In this document: positions 1-8,390 of the stretch, piece by piece
How positions within the stretch are numbered: position 1 is the stretch's first letter
Layout of the letters: every line of letters starts with the position of its first letter
Source of the DNA: Streptomyces sp. BK340
GTDB taxonomy: Bacteria; Actinomycetota; Actinomycetes; Streptomycetales; Streptomycetaceae
Assembly: GCF_007827595.1 (NCBI RefSeq)
Contig: NZ_VISR01000012.1
Coordinates: forward strand, 1-64,000
DNA: 64,000 nucleotides
Reading direction: 5' to 3'
Notes under the pieces: generated by a model
What the model was told of the DNA's origin: nothing
Database searches by the model: none
The model's input: only the letters and a program-made list of their open reading frames with translations
Position numbers and translations under genes: made by a program

Positions 1-169
1 GTCGGACCACCCGGGTACGCCCAGTACGCGGGTGCTCCTCCGCCTTGCGATGCACCGCACCGGACGCCGCGGCCTGATCCGACCTGATCCAGACGAAACC
101 CCCTAGGTGTGCTGTCCGGGGAGCCTGACGACAGGACCTGGCGCACCCGTGTGCCCTGACCGACGGCGG
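1..169. other. Left-edge non-coding stretch
   Basis: No convincing gene is seen here. The sequence lies downstream of the LysE gene, which reads leftwards and stops at 170. Bases 29-50 (GGGTGCTCCTCCGCCTTGCG) resemble bases 2909-2928 (GGGCGCTCCGGCGCCTTGCG). This suggests a dispersed intergenic element rather than coding sequence. Confidence 0.4.
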
Positions 170-802
170 TCACCCTGGTGTCACCGTCATCCGCACCGCC
201 AGCGCCAGGATCACCCCGCTGGAGACCAGCGCCGTCAGCAACCGTCCCCGGCGGCCGGTGAGGAGGCGGCCGAGCAGGGCGCCGCCCCCCGCCAGCAGCA
301 GCTGCCAGCTCGCGGAGGCGGCGAAGGCCGCCACGACGAAGACGGCCCTTTCCAGTGGCCGTACGGCGTCCGCGGTACTGGTGCCGAGCACCAGAGCCAC
401 GAAGTAGATCACCGTGACGGGGTTGAGGAGCGTGATCCCGAGAAGGCCGAGATACGCGCGGCCGGCGCCGGGAACCGGCCGCTCGGGGCGGGTGGTCCGG
501 CGATGGGCGCGGTACTGGCGCAGGGCCAGGGCCGCGCCCCAGGCCGCGAGGGTGACGAGCACCAGGGCCGAGGCCCAGCGCAACGGGGTCAGCGCCGGCC
601 GCAGCGATGCCGCCAGGGCCGATCCGCCCGCCGCGGCCACCAGTGCGTACAGGCCGTCGGCCGTGGCGACGCCGAGGGCGGCACAGGCGCCGGTGCGCAG
701 CGAGGTGCGGGCGGTGAGGGAGACCAGGTAGGTCCCGACCGCGCCGACGGGAATCGCGATGCCGTAGCCGGCCAGCAGGCCGGCGAGGAGCGCGGCGGTC
801 AC
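170..802 (-). CDS. LysE family amino-acid exporter
   Basis: The 210-residue protein is a small hydrophobic membrane protein of the LysE/RhtB superfamily, which exports basic amino acids, homoserine or similar solutes. About six membrane segments are visible. The first opens directly after the start (AALLAGLLAGYGIAIPVGA) and has the family's Gly/Pro-rich helix. A conserved Asn-Pro follows in GITLLNPVTVIYF. I chose the GTG at 802 because the upstream extension of the frame to 997 is Arg/Ala-rich and unlike the family, and because LysE proteins are usually 200-215 residues. The gene is divergent from the P450 operon, with a perfect inverted repeat between them. The substrate cannot be told from the sequence. 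Confidence 0.85.
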   Translation of the reverse strand: MTAALLAGLLAGYGIAIPVGAVGTYLVSLTARTSLRTGACAALGVATADGLYALVAAAGGSALAASLRPALTPLRWASALVLVTLAAWGAALALRQYRAHRRTTRPERPVPGAGRAYLGLLGITLLNPVTVIYFVALVLGTSTADAVRPLERAVFVVAAFAASASWQLLLAGGGALLGRLLTGRRGRLLTALVSSGVILALAVRMTVTPG

Positions 803-981
803 GGGCGTGCGGGCTCGGGCCTCCGACGACGGCCGGGCTGCTGCTGGCCCCGCACCGGAAGGACGGTGGCGGCGGTCGGCGGCAGAATGGTGTCCATAAG
901 CAACATGGGCAGATCCTCGGGCCGCCGGCTTCCCGGCGGCAAGCGAATTTCGGCGCGTTCCCGACCCCGGTGACCACACCC

Positions 982-1017
982 TTCGGCCAGATCGCACCGA
1001 TCACCGATCTGGCCGAA
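982..1017. promoter_or_regulatory. 13-bp perfect inverted repeat between lysE and P450
   Basis: TTCGGCCAGATCG at 982-994 is matched exactly by its reverse complement CGATCTGGCCGAA at 1005-1017, with a 10-nt loop. It sits in the 294-bp divergent intergenic region, 80 bp upstream of the P450 start. The position suits an operator for both promoters. It could also form an RNA hairpin, but neither gene ends here, so a terminator role is unlikely. Confidence 0.55.
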
Positions 1018-1096
1018 CTTGTCGTCGTCCCATAGGTGCCTGGGGCATCTAATGAAGATCGGCACGACGCACTTCTTTCGTCTGCGAGGTCTTTCC

Positions 1097-2326
1097 ATGA
1101 CGGAACTGACGGACATCACCGGCCCGGCGACCCCGGCCGAACCCGTCGCCTTCCCCCAGGACCGCACCTGCCCCTACCACCCGCCCACCGGATACCAGCC
1201 GCTGCGCGACGGGCGAGCCCTGTCCCGCGCCACCCTCTTCGACGGCCGCGAGATCTGGCTGGTCACCAGCCATGCCACCGCCCGCGCGCTGCTCGCCGAC
1301 GGCCGCCTGTCCACCGATCGCAGCCGCCCCGACTTCCCGATCCCCACGGCCCGCTTCGCGGCCGTCCGCGACCGCCGGGTCGCGCTGCTCGGCGTCGACG
1401 ACCCCGTGCACCAGCGGCAGCGGCGGATGATGATCCCGTCGTTCACCCTCAAACGCGCGACCGGGCTGCGGCCCACCATCCAGCGGATCGTCGACGGGCT
1501 CCTGGACGAGATGGTCGAGAAGGGCCCGCCGGCCGAACTGGTCTCCGCCTTCGCCCTGCCCGTGCCGTCCATGGTGATCTGCGGTCTGCTCGGGGTGCCG
1601 TACGCCGACCACGAGTTCTTCGAGGAGCAGTCCCGCCGGCTGCTGCGCGGCCCGACTGCCGCCGACACCCAGACGGCGCGCGAGCGGCTGGACGCGTATC
1701 TCGGCGACCTGATCGACCGCAAGGCACAGCAGACCGAACCCGGTGACGGTGTCCTGGACGACCTCGTCCACCAGCAGCTGAGCGAGGGCACGCTGGACCG
1801 GACCGAACTGCTCTCGCTGGCCGTCATCCTGCTGGTCGCCGGCCACGAGACGACCGCCAACATGATCTCGCTCGGCACCTACACGCTGCTCCAGCACCCC
1901 GACCGGCTGGCCGAGTTGCGTGCCGACCCGGCGCTGCTGCCCGCCGCCGTCGAGGAACTGATGCGGATGCTGTCCATCGCGGAGGGCATGCTGCGGGTGG
2001 CCCTGGAGGACATCGAGGTCGCCGGCACCACGATCCGGGCCGGCGAGGGCGTGCTCTTCGCGACCTCGATCATCAACCGCGACGCGTCCCTGTACGACGA
2101 CCCCGACGCCCTGGACTTCCACCGCCCCGCCCGTCACCACGTGGCCTTCGGGTTCGGGATCCACCAGTGTCTGGGCCAGAACCTGGCCCGTGCGGAGCTG
2201 GAGATCGCCCTCGGTGCCCTGCTCCGGCGGCTGCCCGGCCTGCGGCTGGCCGCGCCCGCCGAGGAGATCCCCTTCAAACCCGGCGACACGATCCAGGGGA
2301 TGCTGGAACTCCCCGTGACCTGGTAA
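1097..2326 (+). CDS. Cytochrome P450 (CYP105-like)
   Basis: The 409-residue soluble bacterial P450 is expected to be a class I haem monooxygenase using ferredoxin-delivered electrons. The I-helix oxygen-binding motif AGHETTAN is present, as is the K-helix ExxR (ELMR). The haem-ligand loop AFGFGIHQCLGQNLAR carries the axial Cys. The N-terminal CPYHPPTGY stretch resembles CYP105 members, which act on macrolides, terpenes and xenobiotics. The ATG at 1097 is preferred over the frame opening at 1019, because a GAGGT Shine-Dalgarno lies just upstream and 409 residues is normal. A 3Fe-4S ferredoxin follows 12 bp downstream, so the two form a monooxygenase operon. No reductase gene is adjacent and the substrate is unknown. 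Confidence 0.93.
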   Translation: MTELTDITGPATPAEPVAFPQDRTCPYHPPTGYQPLRDGRALSRATLFDGREIWLVTSHATARALLADGRLSTDRSRPDFPIPTARFAAVRDRRVALLGVDDPVHQRQRRMMIPSFTLKRATGLRPTIQRIVDGLLDEMVEKGPPAELVSAFALPVPSMVICGLLGVPYADHEFFEEQSRRLLRGPTAADTQTARERLDAYLGDLIDRKAQQTEPGDGVLDDLVHQQLSEGTLDRTELLSLAVILLVAGHETTANMISLGTYTLLQHPDRLAELRADPALLPAAVEELMRMLSIAEGMLRVALEDIEVAGTTIRAGEGVLFATSIINRDASLYDDPDALDFHRPARHHVAFGFGIHQCLGQNLARAELEIALGALLRRLPGLRLAAPAEEIPFKPGDTIQGMLELPVTW

Positions 2327-2338
2327 GAGGCTCAGTCC

Positions 2339-2539
2339 ATGCACATCGAGATCGACAAGGACGTCTGTATCGGCGCGGGCCAGTGCGCGCTGACCGCGCC
2401 GCGCGTGTTCACCCAGGACGACGACGGCTACAGCACGCTGATCCCCGACCGCGAGGACGGCGCGGGCGACCCGATGGTCCGCGAGGCGGCCCGCGCCTGC
2501 CCGGTGGGAGCGATCAAGGTGACGGAGCCGGCCGGCTGA
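2339..2539 (+). CDS. [3Fe-4S] ferredoxin, P450 partner
   Basis: This 66-residue ferredoxin passes single electrons to the P450 encoded 12 bp upstream. The cluster ligands are Cys10 and Cys16 (CIGAGQC) and Cys54 (ACPVGAI). Where a fourth cluster Cys would stand in a 4Fe-4S protein there is Ala (CIGAGQC), which is the signature of the 3Fe-4S type commonly linked to Streptomyces P450s. Its size and acidic character fit the family. A ferredoxin reductase must be supplied from elsewhere in the genome. Confidence 0.93.
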   Translation: MHIEIDKDVCIGAGQCALTAPRVFTQDDDGYSTLIPDREDGAGDPMVREAARACPVGAIKVTEPAG

Positions 2540-2965
2540 GCCCGCACCGGCCTGTCCACCGGATCGTGCCGGAACCGCGGGGCCCGCCACGCCCTCCCGC
2601 ATCGCCTGAGGAGTGCGGGGGTGCAGCCGCGTTGCCGCCGGTTGCGGATTCCCGACGCTCGCCCGCACTGCGTCAAAGGTGTGGCGAGCCCGTGGCCGCG
2701 TGGCCGCCGTTTGCCGGCTCCCCGCGCTCGGCTGCACTCGTGCGGACCCCCGCCCACTTCTGCCTCTGCCGATGAGGCGCCGTCGCCCGGGGCCGGCCTG
2801 ATCCGCCCGGACAGGCCCGGCCCCAGGGCCTGTCCGGCAACTCCCGCCTGCCTTGCGGCGGCCGGCCGCCCGTTCGCCGCGTTGCCGAACCGCCCTCGTG
2901 GCGGAGTCACGTGGGCGCTCCGGCGCCTTGCGGTCGCACGCGCCCTGCGTGAAGTCGGACACGCC
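2540..2965. other. Convergent intergenic region with likely terminator
   Basis: This 426-bp gap lies between the ferredoxin and the TetR gene, which end towards each other. I find no gene with family-like sequence. Bases 2789-2824 fold into a hairpin, GGGGCCGGCCTG against CAGGCCCGGCCCC with one bulge, which may terminate transcription. Bases 2909-2928 are similar to bases 29-50 at the left edge. Confidence 0.4.
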
Positions 2966-3520
2966 CTAACCGGCGGCAGCCATCAGCACCCGGGCCGCCT
3001 CGCGGGCCTCGGCCGCCGGCCGGGTGCTGCCGGTGACGCCCGCCGTGACCATGGCGCCCTCGGCCAGCAGGAACAGCGGGCCGGTCAGTGCGGCGGGCAA
3101 GTCCGCCCCGCTCACGAGCGAGGCGAGGTAGTCCCGGAACGCCTCCTTGTGCGCGCGCACCTGCTCCGCCACACGGGCCGACGTGGCGCCCAGTTCGCCG
3201 TACGCGTTGATCCAGGCACAGCCGCGGAAGCCGTCCTCGCCGAACCACCCTTCCAGCCAGTCGAACACGGCCGGGATCCGCTCCCGCGGGTCCGGCTGCC
3301 GTGTCACGTGCTCGGCGAGCCGCCCGCGCCAGCGCTCGTCCCGCCGGGCCAGATAGGCCTCGACGAGCTGTTCCTTGGTGGGGAACAGCTGGTAGAGGCG
3401 CTTGAGCGACACGCCCGAGGCGCCGCGCAGCTCGTCCATGCCCACGGACTGGATGCCCCGGGCGTAGAACAGGGCTTCCGCGGCGTCGAGCGCCTGGTCC
3501 CGGGCGACCGCGCTGTCCAT
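2966..3520 (-). CDS. TetR/AcrR family repressor
   Basis: The 184-residue one-component regulator has an N-terminal DNA-binding helix-turn-helix (about residues 10-50, with VSLKRLYQLFPTKEQLVEAY) and a variable helical ligand-binding domain. The start at 3520 gives the usual TetR length; the frame opens earlier, but the extension would run through the operators. The gene is divergent from the DUF1348 gene, and the 110-bp intergenic region carries two copies of GAGAACG-N2-CGTTCTC. By analogy with the family it probably represses both its own gene and the DUF1348-flavoprotein operon. Ligand unknown. Confidence 0.9.
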   Translation of the reverse strand: MDSAVARDQALDAAEALFYARGIQSVGMDELRGASGVSLKRLYQLFPTKEQLVEAYLARRDERWRGRLAEHVTRQPDPRERIPAVFDWLEGWFGEDGFRGCAWINAYGELGATSARVAEQVRAHKEAFRDYLASLVSGADLPAALTGPLFLLAEGAMVTAGVTGSTRPAAEAREAARVLMAAAG

Positions 3521-3542
3521 GTGCGACCCCACTCCTTGACGA

Positions 3543-3558
3543 GAGAACGTGCGTTCTC
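3543..3558. promoter_or_regulatory. TetR operator site 1
   Basis: GAGAACG-TG-CGTTCTC is a perfect palindrome with 7-bp arms. An identical-arm copy lies 36 bp away (centre to centre) in the same divergent promoter region. The pair is the obvious binding target for the adjacent TetR-family regulator. Confidence 0.75.
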
Positions 3559-3578
3559 CTACGGTAGCAGCCCATACG

Positions 3579-3594
3579 GAGAACGCTCGTTCTC
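3579..3594. promoter_or_regulatory. TetR operator site 2
   Basis: GAGAACG-CT-CGTTCTC has the same arms as site 1, with a further G/C pair outside (3578 and 3595). It lies 36 bp upstream of the DUF1348 start and would block that promoter when bound. Confidence 0.75.
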
Positions 3595-3630
3595 CGGTGT
3601 CGTGCAACCCGTACAGGCCGAGGAGCCGCC

Positions 3631-4089
3631 ATGACCGACCGCCCGCCCATGCCCCCCTTCACCCACGAGACCGCCGTGCGGAAGGTCCAGGCCGCCGAGG
3701 ACGCCTGGAACACCCGCGACCCGCACAAGGTGGCGCTCGCCTACTCGGAGGACTCCGTCTGGCGCAACCGCGACACCTTCGTCACCGGCCGCGCCGAGAT
3801 CGTCGAGTTCCTCACCGCCAAGTGGCACCGCGAGCGTGACTACGCGCTGCGCAAGGACCTGTGGTCCTTCGAGGGCAACCGCATCGCCGTCCGCTTCCAG
3901 TACGAGTGCAGGGACGCCGACGGGCAGTGGTGGCGCTCCTACGGCAACGAACTCTGGGAGTTCGACGAGCACGGTCTGATGACCCGGCGGGAGGCGAGCA
4001 TCAACGACCTCCGCATCGAGGAGGACCAGCGGCGCATCCACGGACCGCGGCCCGAGGCCGAGCGGGGGCTGACCTTCCCGCTTCAGTAG
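3631..4089 (+). CDS. DUF1348 / NTF2-like SnoaL-fold protein
   Basis: The 152-residue protein belongs to the nuclear transport factor 2-like superfamily, DUF1348 group. Conserved segments include AAEDAWNTRDP, VWRNRDTFVTGRAEI, FQYECRDADGQWWRSYGNELWEF and the tail EEDQRRIHGPRP. Such cone-shaped alpha+beta folds bind small hydrophobic ligands or catalyse isomerisation or hydrolysis; the exact activity of this group is not established. A GAGGAG ribosome site precedes the ATG at 3631. It is the first gene of a probable two-gene operon with the flavoprotein 9 bp downstream. It is likely controlled by the divergent TetR protein through the two palindromes. Confidence 0.85.
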   Translation: MTDRPPMPPFTHETAVRKVQAAEDAWNTRDPHKVALAYSEDSVWRNRDTFVTGRAEIVEFLTAKWHRERDYALRKDLWSFEGNRIAVRFQYECRDADGQWWRSYGNELWEFDEHGLMTRREASINDLRIEEDQRRIHGPRPEAERGLTFPLQ

Positions 4090-4098
4090 GGTGCCCGG

Positions 4099-4632
4099 AT
4101 GACCGAACAGGACCGGAAGCCCTTCCTCTATGTCGTCGTCTGCGCGGCCGGGATCGCCGTCGGCGTCAGCAAGCTGATCACCGCCGCCCAGGAGCGGGGC
4201 TGGGAGGTCGGGGTCATCGCCACACCGGTCGCCATGGGCGGCTTCTTCGACACCACCGCCGTCGAGGCGCAGACGGGCCGGCCCATACGGTCCGCCTGGC
4301 GGTCACCGGCCGACCCGCGCCCGTTCCCGCCGCCGGACGCCGTGGTGGTGGCCCCCGCCACCTTCAACACCGTCAACAAGTGGGCGGCCGGACTGGCCGA
4401 CACCCTCGCCGTGGGCACCCTGTGCGAGGCCGCCGGGCTGGGTGTGCCGATCGCCGTCCTGCCCTGTGTGGCGGATGCGTTGGCCGCCCACCCGGCCTAC
4501 CGGGACAGCCTGATCCGGCTGCGCGGGATGGGTGTCCGCTTCGGTGAGCCGTACTCCGGCATGCCCGAGGAAGGCGGCGGGCGGCCCGAGTTCCCCTGGG
4601 AGAGCGCGCTGGACCTGCTGGAGCGGCCCTGA
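4099..4632 (+). CDS. Flavoprotein (HFCD/PPC-decarboxylase-like)
   Basis: The 177-residue protein resembles the homo-oligomeric flavin-containing Cys decarboxylase family (Flavoprotein domain, as in CoaC, EpiD and UbiX). Supporting stretches are LYVVVCAAGIAVGVSKLI at the N terminus (nucleotide-binding beta-alpha), VVVAPATFNTVNKWAAGLADTL (the PxTaNTiaKiaxGiaDnL-like motif) and LPCVADALAAHP. Members bind FMN and decarboxylate thiol peptides or prenylate flavin; in Streptomyces many stand-alone copies have no known role. It follows the DUF1348 gene by 9 bp and shares its probable TetR control. Confidence 0.85.
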   Translation: MTEQDRKPFLYVVVCAAGIAVGVSKLITAAQERGWEVGVIATPVAMGGFFDTTAVEAQTGRPIRSAWRSPADPRPFPPPDAVVVAPATFNTVNKWAAGLADTLAVGTLCEAAGLGVPIAVLPCVADALAAHPAYRDSLIRLRGMGVRFGEPYSGMPEEGGGRPEFPWESALDLLERP

Positions 4633-4656
4633 GGGACGGCGGGCCGCTGCGGCGCG

Positions 4657-5523
4657 TCACCGCACCTTTCGGACGTATTCCGGCTTGCCCGGTGTGGAGA
4701 CGTCCACGTCCCGGCGGACGATGCTCAGCCGCTCGCCCCAGCGGGCGACGGCCTTGCGCAGGCCGCTGTCGGTGTACTCGATGTCCACGACGCGGTCGTC
4801 GAACGCCTTGGCGTACACCTCGCACTCGTCGTACTGCCCGCACTCCTCCGCGACCGCGAAGTCCAGCCCGGCCTGCTGCCGCCGCCCGGCCAGTTCGGCG
4901 GTGTTCTTCTGCCCGACGGCCAGGTTCAGGCCGTGTGCGTGCCGGGAGATCAGGCGCATGAACGCGGTCGCGTCGGCGGCCGTGAGCAGATGGTGGGACC
5001 GGGTGTAGCTGTCGTAGTTGTCGGGCTCGACGGCGTCGTAGCCCTTCTTCGCACAGCCGTCGATCCACTGATTGACCCGATCCGCCACGCGCTTGCGCCG
5101 GGCCGGGGTGCGCAGGTCGAGCAGCGGCTCGTGCCAGTCCTCGTCGATGACGACCTTGCCGTGGCCGTCCCGCAGCAGCAGGTCGGCGGGCCAGGAGGAG
5201 CGCTCCTCCGGCTGGGCCTGGAAGGCGTTGACGTAGCAGATGTTGTACAGGCCCGGCGCCGGGGAGTCGGAGCGGTCGCGGCTGACGATCCGGACGCCGG
5301 CGGGCGGGGGGTAGCCGCCGCCGATCTGGTAGTCGAAGCCGGCGTGGCGCGGCGGCAGGCGTACGGCGGGCTTCCCGGGCCGCTCGTCGGGCGCGCTGCC
5401 CGAGTCACAACCCGTCAGGGCCGACATCGCGACGGCGACGGCGAGCAGTGCGGTGCCGGCGGTCCTCCCGGGACCTGGGACACGGGAGACGCCTCTGGTG
5501 GGCACGTCCGCTCGTTCGATCAC
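4657..5523 (-). CDS. GH114-type lipoprotein (endo-alpha-1,4-polygalactosaminidase family)
   Basis: The 288-residue exported lipoprotein has a long N-terminal basic stretch, then a hydrophobic segment and lipobox LTGC (Cys at about residue 39). The rest matches the GH114/DUF297 TIM-barrel family: HAGFDYQIGG, the acidic strand KVVIDEDWHEP, and GYDAVEPDNYDSYTRS with the family's EPDN signature. Known members hydrolyse alpha-1,4-linked galactosamine polymers, so a cell-surface or biofilm polysaccharide is the likely substrate, though that is inferred from the family. The GTG at 5523 has no clear ribosome site; a GTG at 5505 is an alternative start. It is divergent from the aldo/keto reductase gene. 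Confidence 0.82.
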   Translation of the reverse strand: MIERADVPTRGVSRVPGPGRTAGTALLAVAVAMSALTGCDSGSAPDERPGKPAVRLPPRHAGFDYQIGGGYPPPAGVRIVSRDRSDSPAPGLYNICYVNAFQAQPEERSSWPADLLLRDGHGKVVIDEDWHEPLLDLRTPARRKRVADRVNQWIDGCAKKGYDAVEPDNYDSYTRSHHLLTAADATAFMRLISRHAHGLNLAVGQKNTAELAGRRQQAGLDFAVAEECGQYDECEVYAKAFDDRVVDIEYTDSGLRKAVARWGERLSIVRRDVDVSTPGKPEYVRKVR

Positions 5524-5626
5524 GTGTCAGGATCCAATCGTCCGCGCGACGTCGCAGTCAAGTCGGCGCCGGAGCACGCCGTACGCTCCTGAGTGACCAT
5601 CGCCCCGGAAGGCAGGAGCAGTGACG

Positions 5627-6595
5627 ATGCAGTACGTGAAGCTCGGTTCGACGGGCCTGGACGTCTCGCGGATCTGTCTGGGCTGCATGACCTACGGGCT
5701 GCCCGACCGCGGTGTCCACGAGTGGACCCTCGACGAGGAGGCGTCCCGGCCGCTGATCCGGCAGGCGCTGGAGGCGGGCGTCAACTTCTTCGACACCGCC
5801 AACGTCTACTCCGACGGCACCAGCGAGGAGATCGTCGGCAAGGTCCTGCGTGAGTACGCCGACCGCGACGAGATCGTGCTGGCCACCAAGGTCCACGGCC
5901 GGATGCGGCCGGGTCCCAACGGGGGCGGGCTGTCCCGCAAGGCCATCATGTCCGAGCTCGACCACAGCCTGCGCCGCCTCGGCACCGACTACGTCGACCT
6001 CTACCAGATCCACCGCTACGACCACGCCACGCCCGTCGAGGAGACGATGGAGGCGCTGCACGACGTGGTCAAGGCGGGCAAGGTGCGCTACATCGGGGCG
6101 AGTTCGATGTACGCCTGGGAGTTCTCCAAGGCCCAGTACACGGCCGAGCGGCACGGCTGGACCAAGTTCGTGTCCATGCAGAACCACTACAACCTGCTCT
6201 ACCGCGAGGAGGAGCGGGAGATGCTGCCGCTCTGTGCGGACCAGGGTGTGGGGGTGCTGCCCTGGAGCCCGCTGGCCCGCGGCCGGCTCACCCGCGACTG
6301 GGGCACCGTCACCGAGCGCAGCGCCCAGGACAACTTCGGCAGCCGGCTCTACCTGGAGAGCGACCGCTCGATCGTCGAGGCCGTCACCCGTATCGCCGCC
6401 GACCGGGGTGTCCCGCGCGCGCAGGTCGCCCTCGCCTGGCTGCTGCACCAGGACACGGTGGCCGCACCGATCGTCGGCGCGGCCAGGCCGCAGCACATCG
6501 AGGACGCGGTGGCCGCCGTCGAACTGGAGCTGAGCGACAAGGAGATCGAGGAACTGGAGGAGCCCTACACCCCGCGCGCGATCAGCGGCCACTGA
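5627..6595 (+). CDS. Aldo/keto reductase
   Basis: The 322-residue NADPH-dependent oxidoreductase has the (beta/alpha)8 fold of the AKR superfamily. The catalytic tetrad is visible: Asp and Tyr in FFDTANVYSDG, Lys in VLATKVHG and His in YQIHRYD. The C-terminal cofactor region APIVGAARPQHIEDAV is also present. The WSPLARGRLTRDWG segment is typical of the Tas/YghZ-like group acting on aldehydes. I chose the ATG at 5627 because AGGAG (5614-5618) lies 8 bp upstream; a GTG at 5621 is possible. The gene stands alone, divergent from GH114 and convergent with PhyH. Confidence 0.92.
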   Translation: MQYVKLGSTGLDVSRICLGCMTYGLPDRGVHEWTLDEEASRPLIRQALEAGVNFFDTANVYSDGTSEEIVGKVLREYADRDEIVLATKVHGRMRPGPNGGGLSRKAIMSELDHSLRRLGTDYVDLYQIHRYDHATPVEETMEALHDVVKAGKVRYIGASSMYAWEFSKAQYTAERHGWTKFVSMQNHYNLLYREEEREMLPLCADQGVGVLPWSPLARGRLTRDWGTVTERSAQDNFGSRLYLESDRSIVEAVTRIAADRGVPRAQVALAWLLHQDTVAAPIVGAARPQHIEDAVAAVELELSDKEIEELEEPYTPRAISGH

Positions 6596-6617
6596 TCCTC
6601 GACGGGCCCCCTGCTCC

Positions 6618-7427
6618 TCAATGCGGTCCGTGCGGTGCGAACTCCGTGCCGCACGGACCCGCACCCTCGCTGCCCGGAAGCGGGACCCGCGCACCGGACA
6701 TGGCCAGCGTCCGGTAGTAGACCCCGATGCGCTCGGCCGAACGGCCCACGTAGTGCCCGATGAAGGAGCGCCGGAAGCGGTCGGCGCTGCGGTTGGGCCC
6801 CGAACCGTGCACCAGGCTGCCGTTGAAGAACAGTACGTCGCCCGGTGCCATGTCCACGGGCACCGGAGCCAGCCCGGGCGGCGGCGGGACGTACTCCCGG
6901 GCGAACGACAGCTCCTCGTCGGCCAGTTCGGGGCAGAACAGATCCATCCGGTGCGTGCCCGGCACGACTTCGAGGCCGCCGTTGTCCCGGTCGATGACGT
7001 CACAGGCCACCCACGCGGCCACACAGGTGCCCGGCTCGACGCGAAGATAGAAGTTGTCCTGGTGCAGCGCCTGGCCCCGGGCGCCCGGCGGCTTGAAGTA
7101 GAACATGCTCTGCGCGGCGAGTACCTCCTCGCCGAACAGCACCTCCAGCACCGCCCGCAGCCGGGCGTCCAGCAGGAACTCCCGCGCCGGCGCGCTGAAC
7201 TCGTGCGGCTGCATCACCCGGGGATGCCTGCGCAGCGGGTCGGGGTCCGCGGGCCGCGGCTCGAAGTGCCCGGGGACCGGCCCGGCCGCCTGCAGCGCCG
7301 CGAAGCCGTCGCGCAGCCGCTCGATCTCGTCGTGTCCGAACAGCCCGCGTACGACGGTGAATCCCGCCTCCTCGAACTGCCGGCGCAGTGTGTCGAGCCG
7401 GATGCCGCCGTTGTCCGTGGCTGTCAT
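6618..7427 (-). CDS. Phytanoyl-CoA dioxygenase (PhyH) family protein
   Basis: The 269-residue Fe(II)/2-oxoglutarate oxygenase has a double-stranded beta-helix. The iron-binding H-x-D is in LHQDNFYL and the distal His in FNGSLVHGSGPNRS. DNGGLEVVPGTHR is the typical PhyH loop, and a conserved Arg (RRSFIGHYV) can bind 2-oxoglutarate. Bacterial members hydroxylate small metabolites and are often found in sugar or natural-product loci. The divergent AraC regulator starts 69 bp away, so it is the probable activator of this gene. Confidence 0.88.
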   Translation of the reverse strand: MTATDNGGIRLDTLRRQFEEAGFTVVRGLFGHDEIERLRDGFAALQAAGPVPGHFEPRPADPDPLRRHPRVMQPHEFSAPAREFLLDARLRAVLEVLFGEEVLAAQSMFYFKPPGARGQALHQDNFYLRVEPGTCVAAWVACDVIDRDNGGLEVVPGTHRMDLFCPELADEELSFAREYVPPPPGLAPVPVDMAPGDVLFFNGSLVHGSGPNRSADRFRRSFIGHYVGRSAERIGVYYRTLAMSGARVPLPGSEGAGPCGTEFAPHGPH

Positions 7428-7496
7428 GTGTCCGCTCCTCGTCCGCCGGTCACCTGCCTGCCACGCTAGGGCGACGCGCCTTCACGGAGGATGCCC

Positions 7497-8390
7497 ATGC
7501 ACGCTGACGGACTGCCCGGGACTGCTGCCGGCGACCCGTCGCCGCCACCGGGCCTGGTGGTGACCGGGCGCTACGACCAGGGACCGGGGTACGGCGTGGA
7601 CCGGCCGCGGGGGTCGGACAGTTGGCTGTTCACCTTCACCACGGGCGGGCGCGGCACGTTCCGCCAGGGCGACGCGCGTGCCGAGGCGGCCGCCGGGCAT
7701 CTGGTGGTGCTCGCCCCGGGGGTGGCCCACCGCTACGCCGTGGCCTCCGGTGCTCCGCACTGGCGGTTCTGGTGGGCGCACTGCCAGGCCCGGACGTCCT
7801 GGGCGCCCTGGCTCGGCCCGTACGCCGTCGCCGACGGTCTGTACGTCGTCGCCCCCGTCCCCGCGGGCCTGCACGGGCGCATCGAGGCCGCGTTCGGCCG
7901 GATGCTCGCCGACGCCCGCCGGCCCGCGCCGGGCACACCGCCCGAGGCGGCGGACCCGGTGGCCGTGGCCCACGGCAGCCTGGCGCGGGAGCTGGCCCTG
8001 GGCGCGCTGGAGGAGGTCGTGCTGCTCGCTGCCTCGGGCGCCCGCGAGCCGGCACCCGAGCCGGGCGACGACACCCGCGTGCGACACGCCGAGGAGCTGA
8101 TCGCCGCCGACCCGGGCGCGCCGCACACCGTCGCCTCGCTCGCCGGGGGCGTGTCGCTCTCCCCGTCCCGGTTCGCCCACCTGTTCACCCTGCGGACCGG
8201 CAGACCGCCCATGCGCGCCCTGCGTGAGGCCCGGCTGCGGCACGCGGCACGGCTGCTGGAGGCCACCGACCTGACGGTGGAGCGGGTGGCGGCCGCGTCC
8301 GGGTTCCCGAGCCCCTTCCATTTCAGCCGTGTCTTCCGCGAGCGCTACGGAGTGCCGCCCGGCGCCTATCGCGCGGGGGAGCGGTCGTAA
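7497..8390 (+). CDS. AraC family transcriptional regulator
   Basis: The 297-residue protein has an N-terminal cupin-like ligand domain (about residues 15-150; GGRGTFRQGDARAEAAAGHL and LAPGVAHRYAV). A C-terminal double helix-turn-helix follows (about residues 195-295; PHTVASLAGGVSLSPSRFAHLF and VAAASGFPSPFHFSRVFRERYG). The ATG at 7497 is chosen because GGAGG (7486-7490) is 6 bp upstream, whereas it abuts the earlier ATG at 7491. The gene is divergent from the PhyH dioxygenase and likely controls it in response to a small molecule, as for sugar-responsive AraC proteins. Confidence 0.9.
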   Translation: MHADGLPGTAAGDPSPPPGLVVTGRYDQGPGYGVDRPRGSDSWLFTFTTGGRGTFRQGDARAEAAAGHLVVLAPGVAHRYAVASGAPHWRFWWAHCQARTSWAPWLGPYAVADGLYVVAPVPAGLHGRIEAAFGRMLADARRPAPGTPPEAADPVAVAHGSLARELALGALEEVVLLAASGAREPAPEPGDDTRVRHAEELIAADPGAPHTVASLAGGVSLSPSRFAHLFTLRTGRPPMRALREARLRHAARLLEATDLTVERVAAASGFPSPFHFSRVFRERYGVPPGAYRAGERS

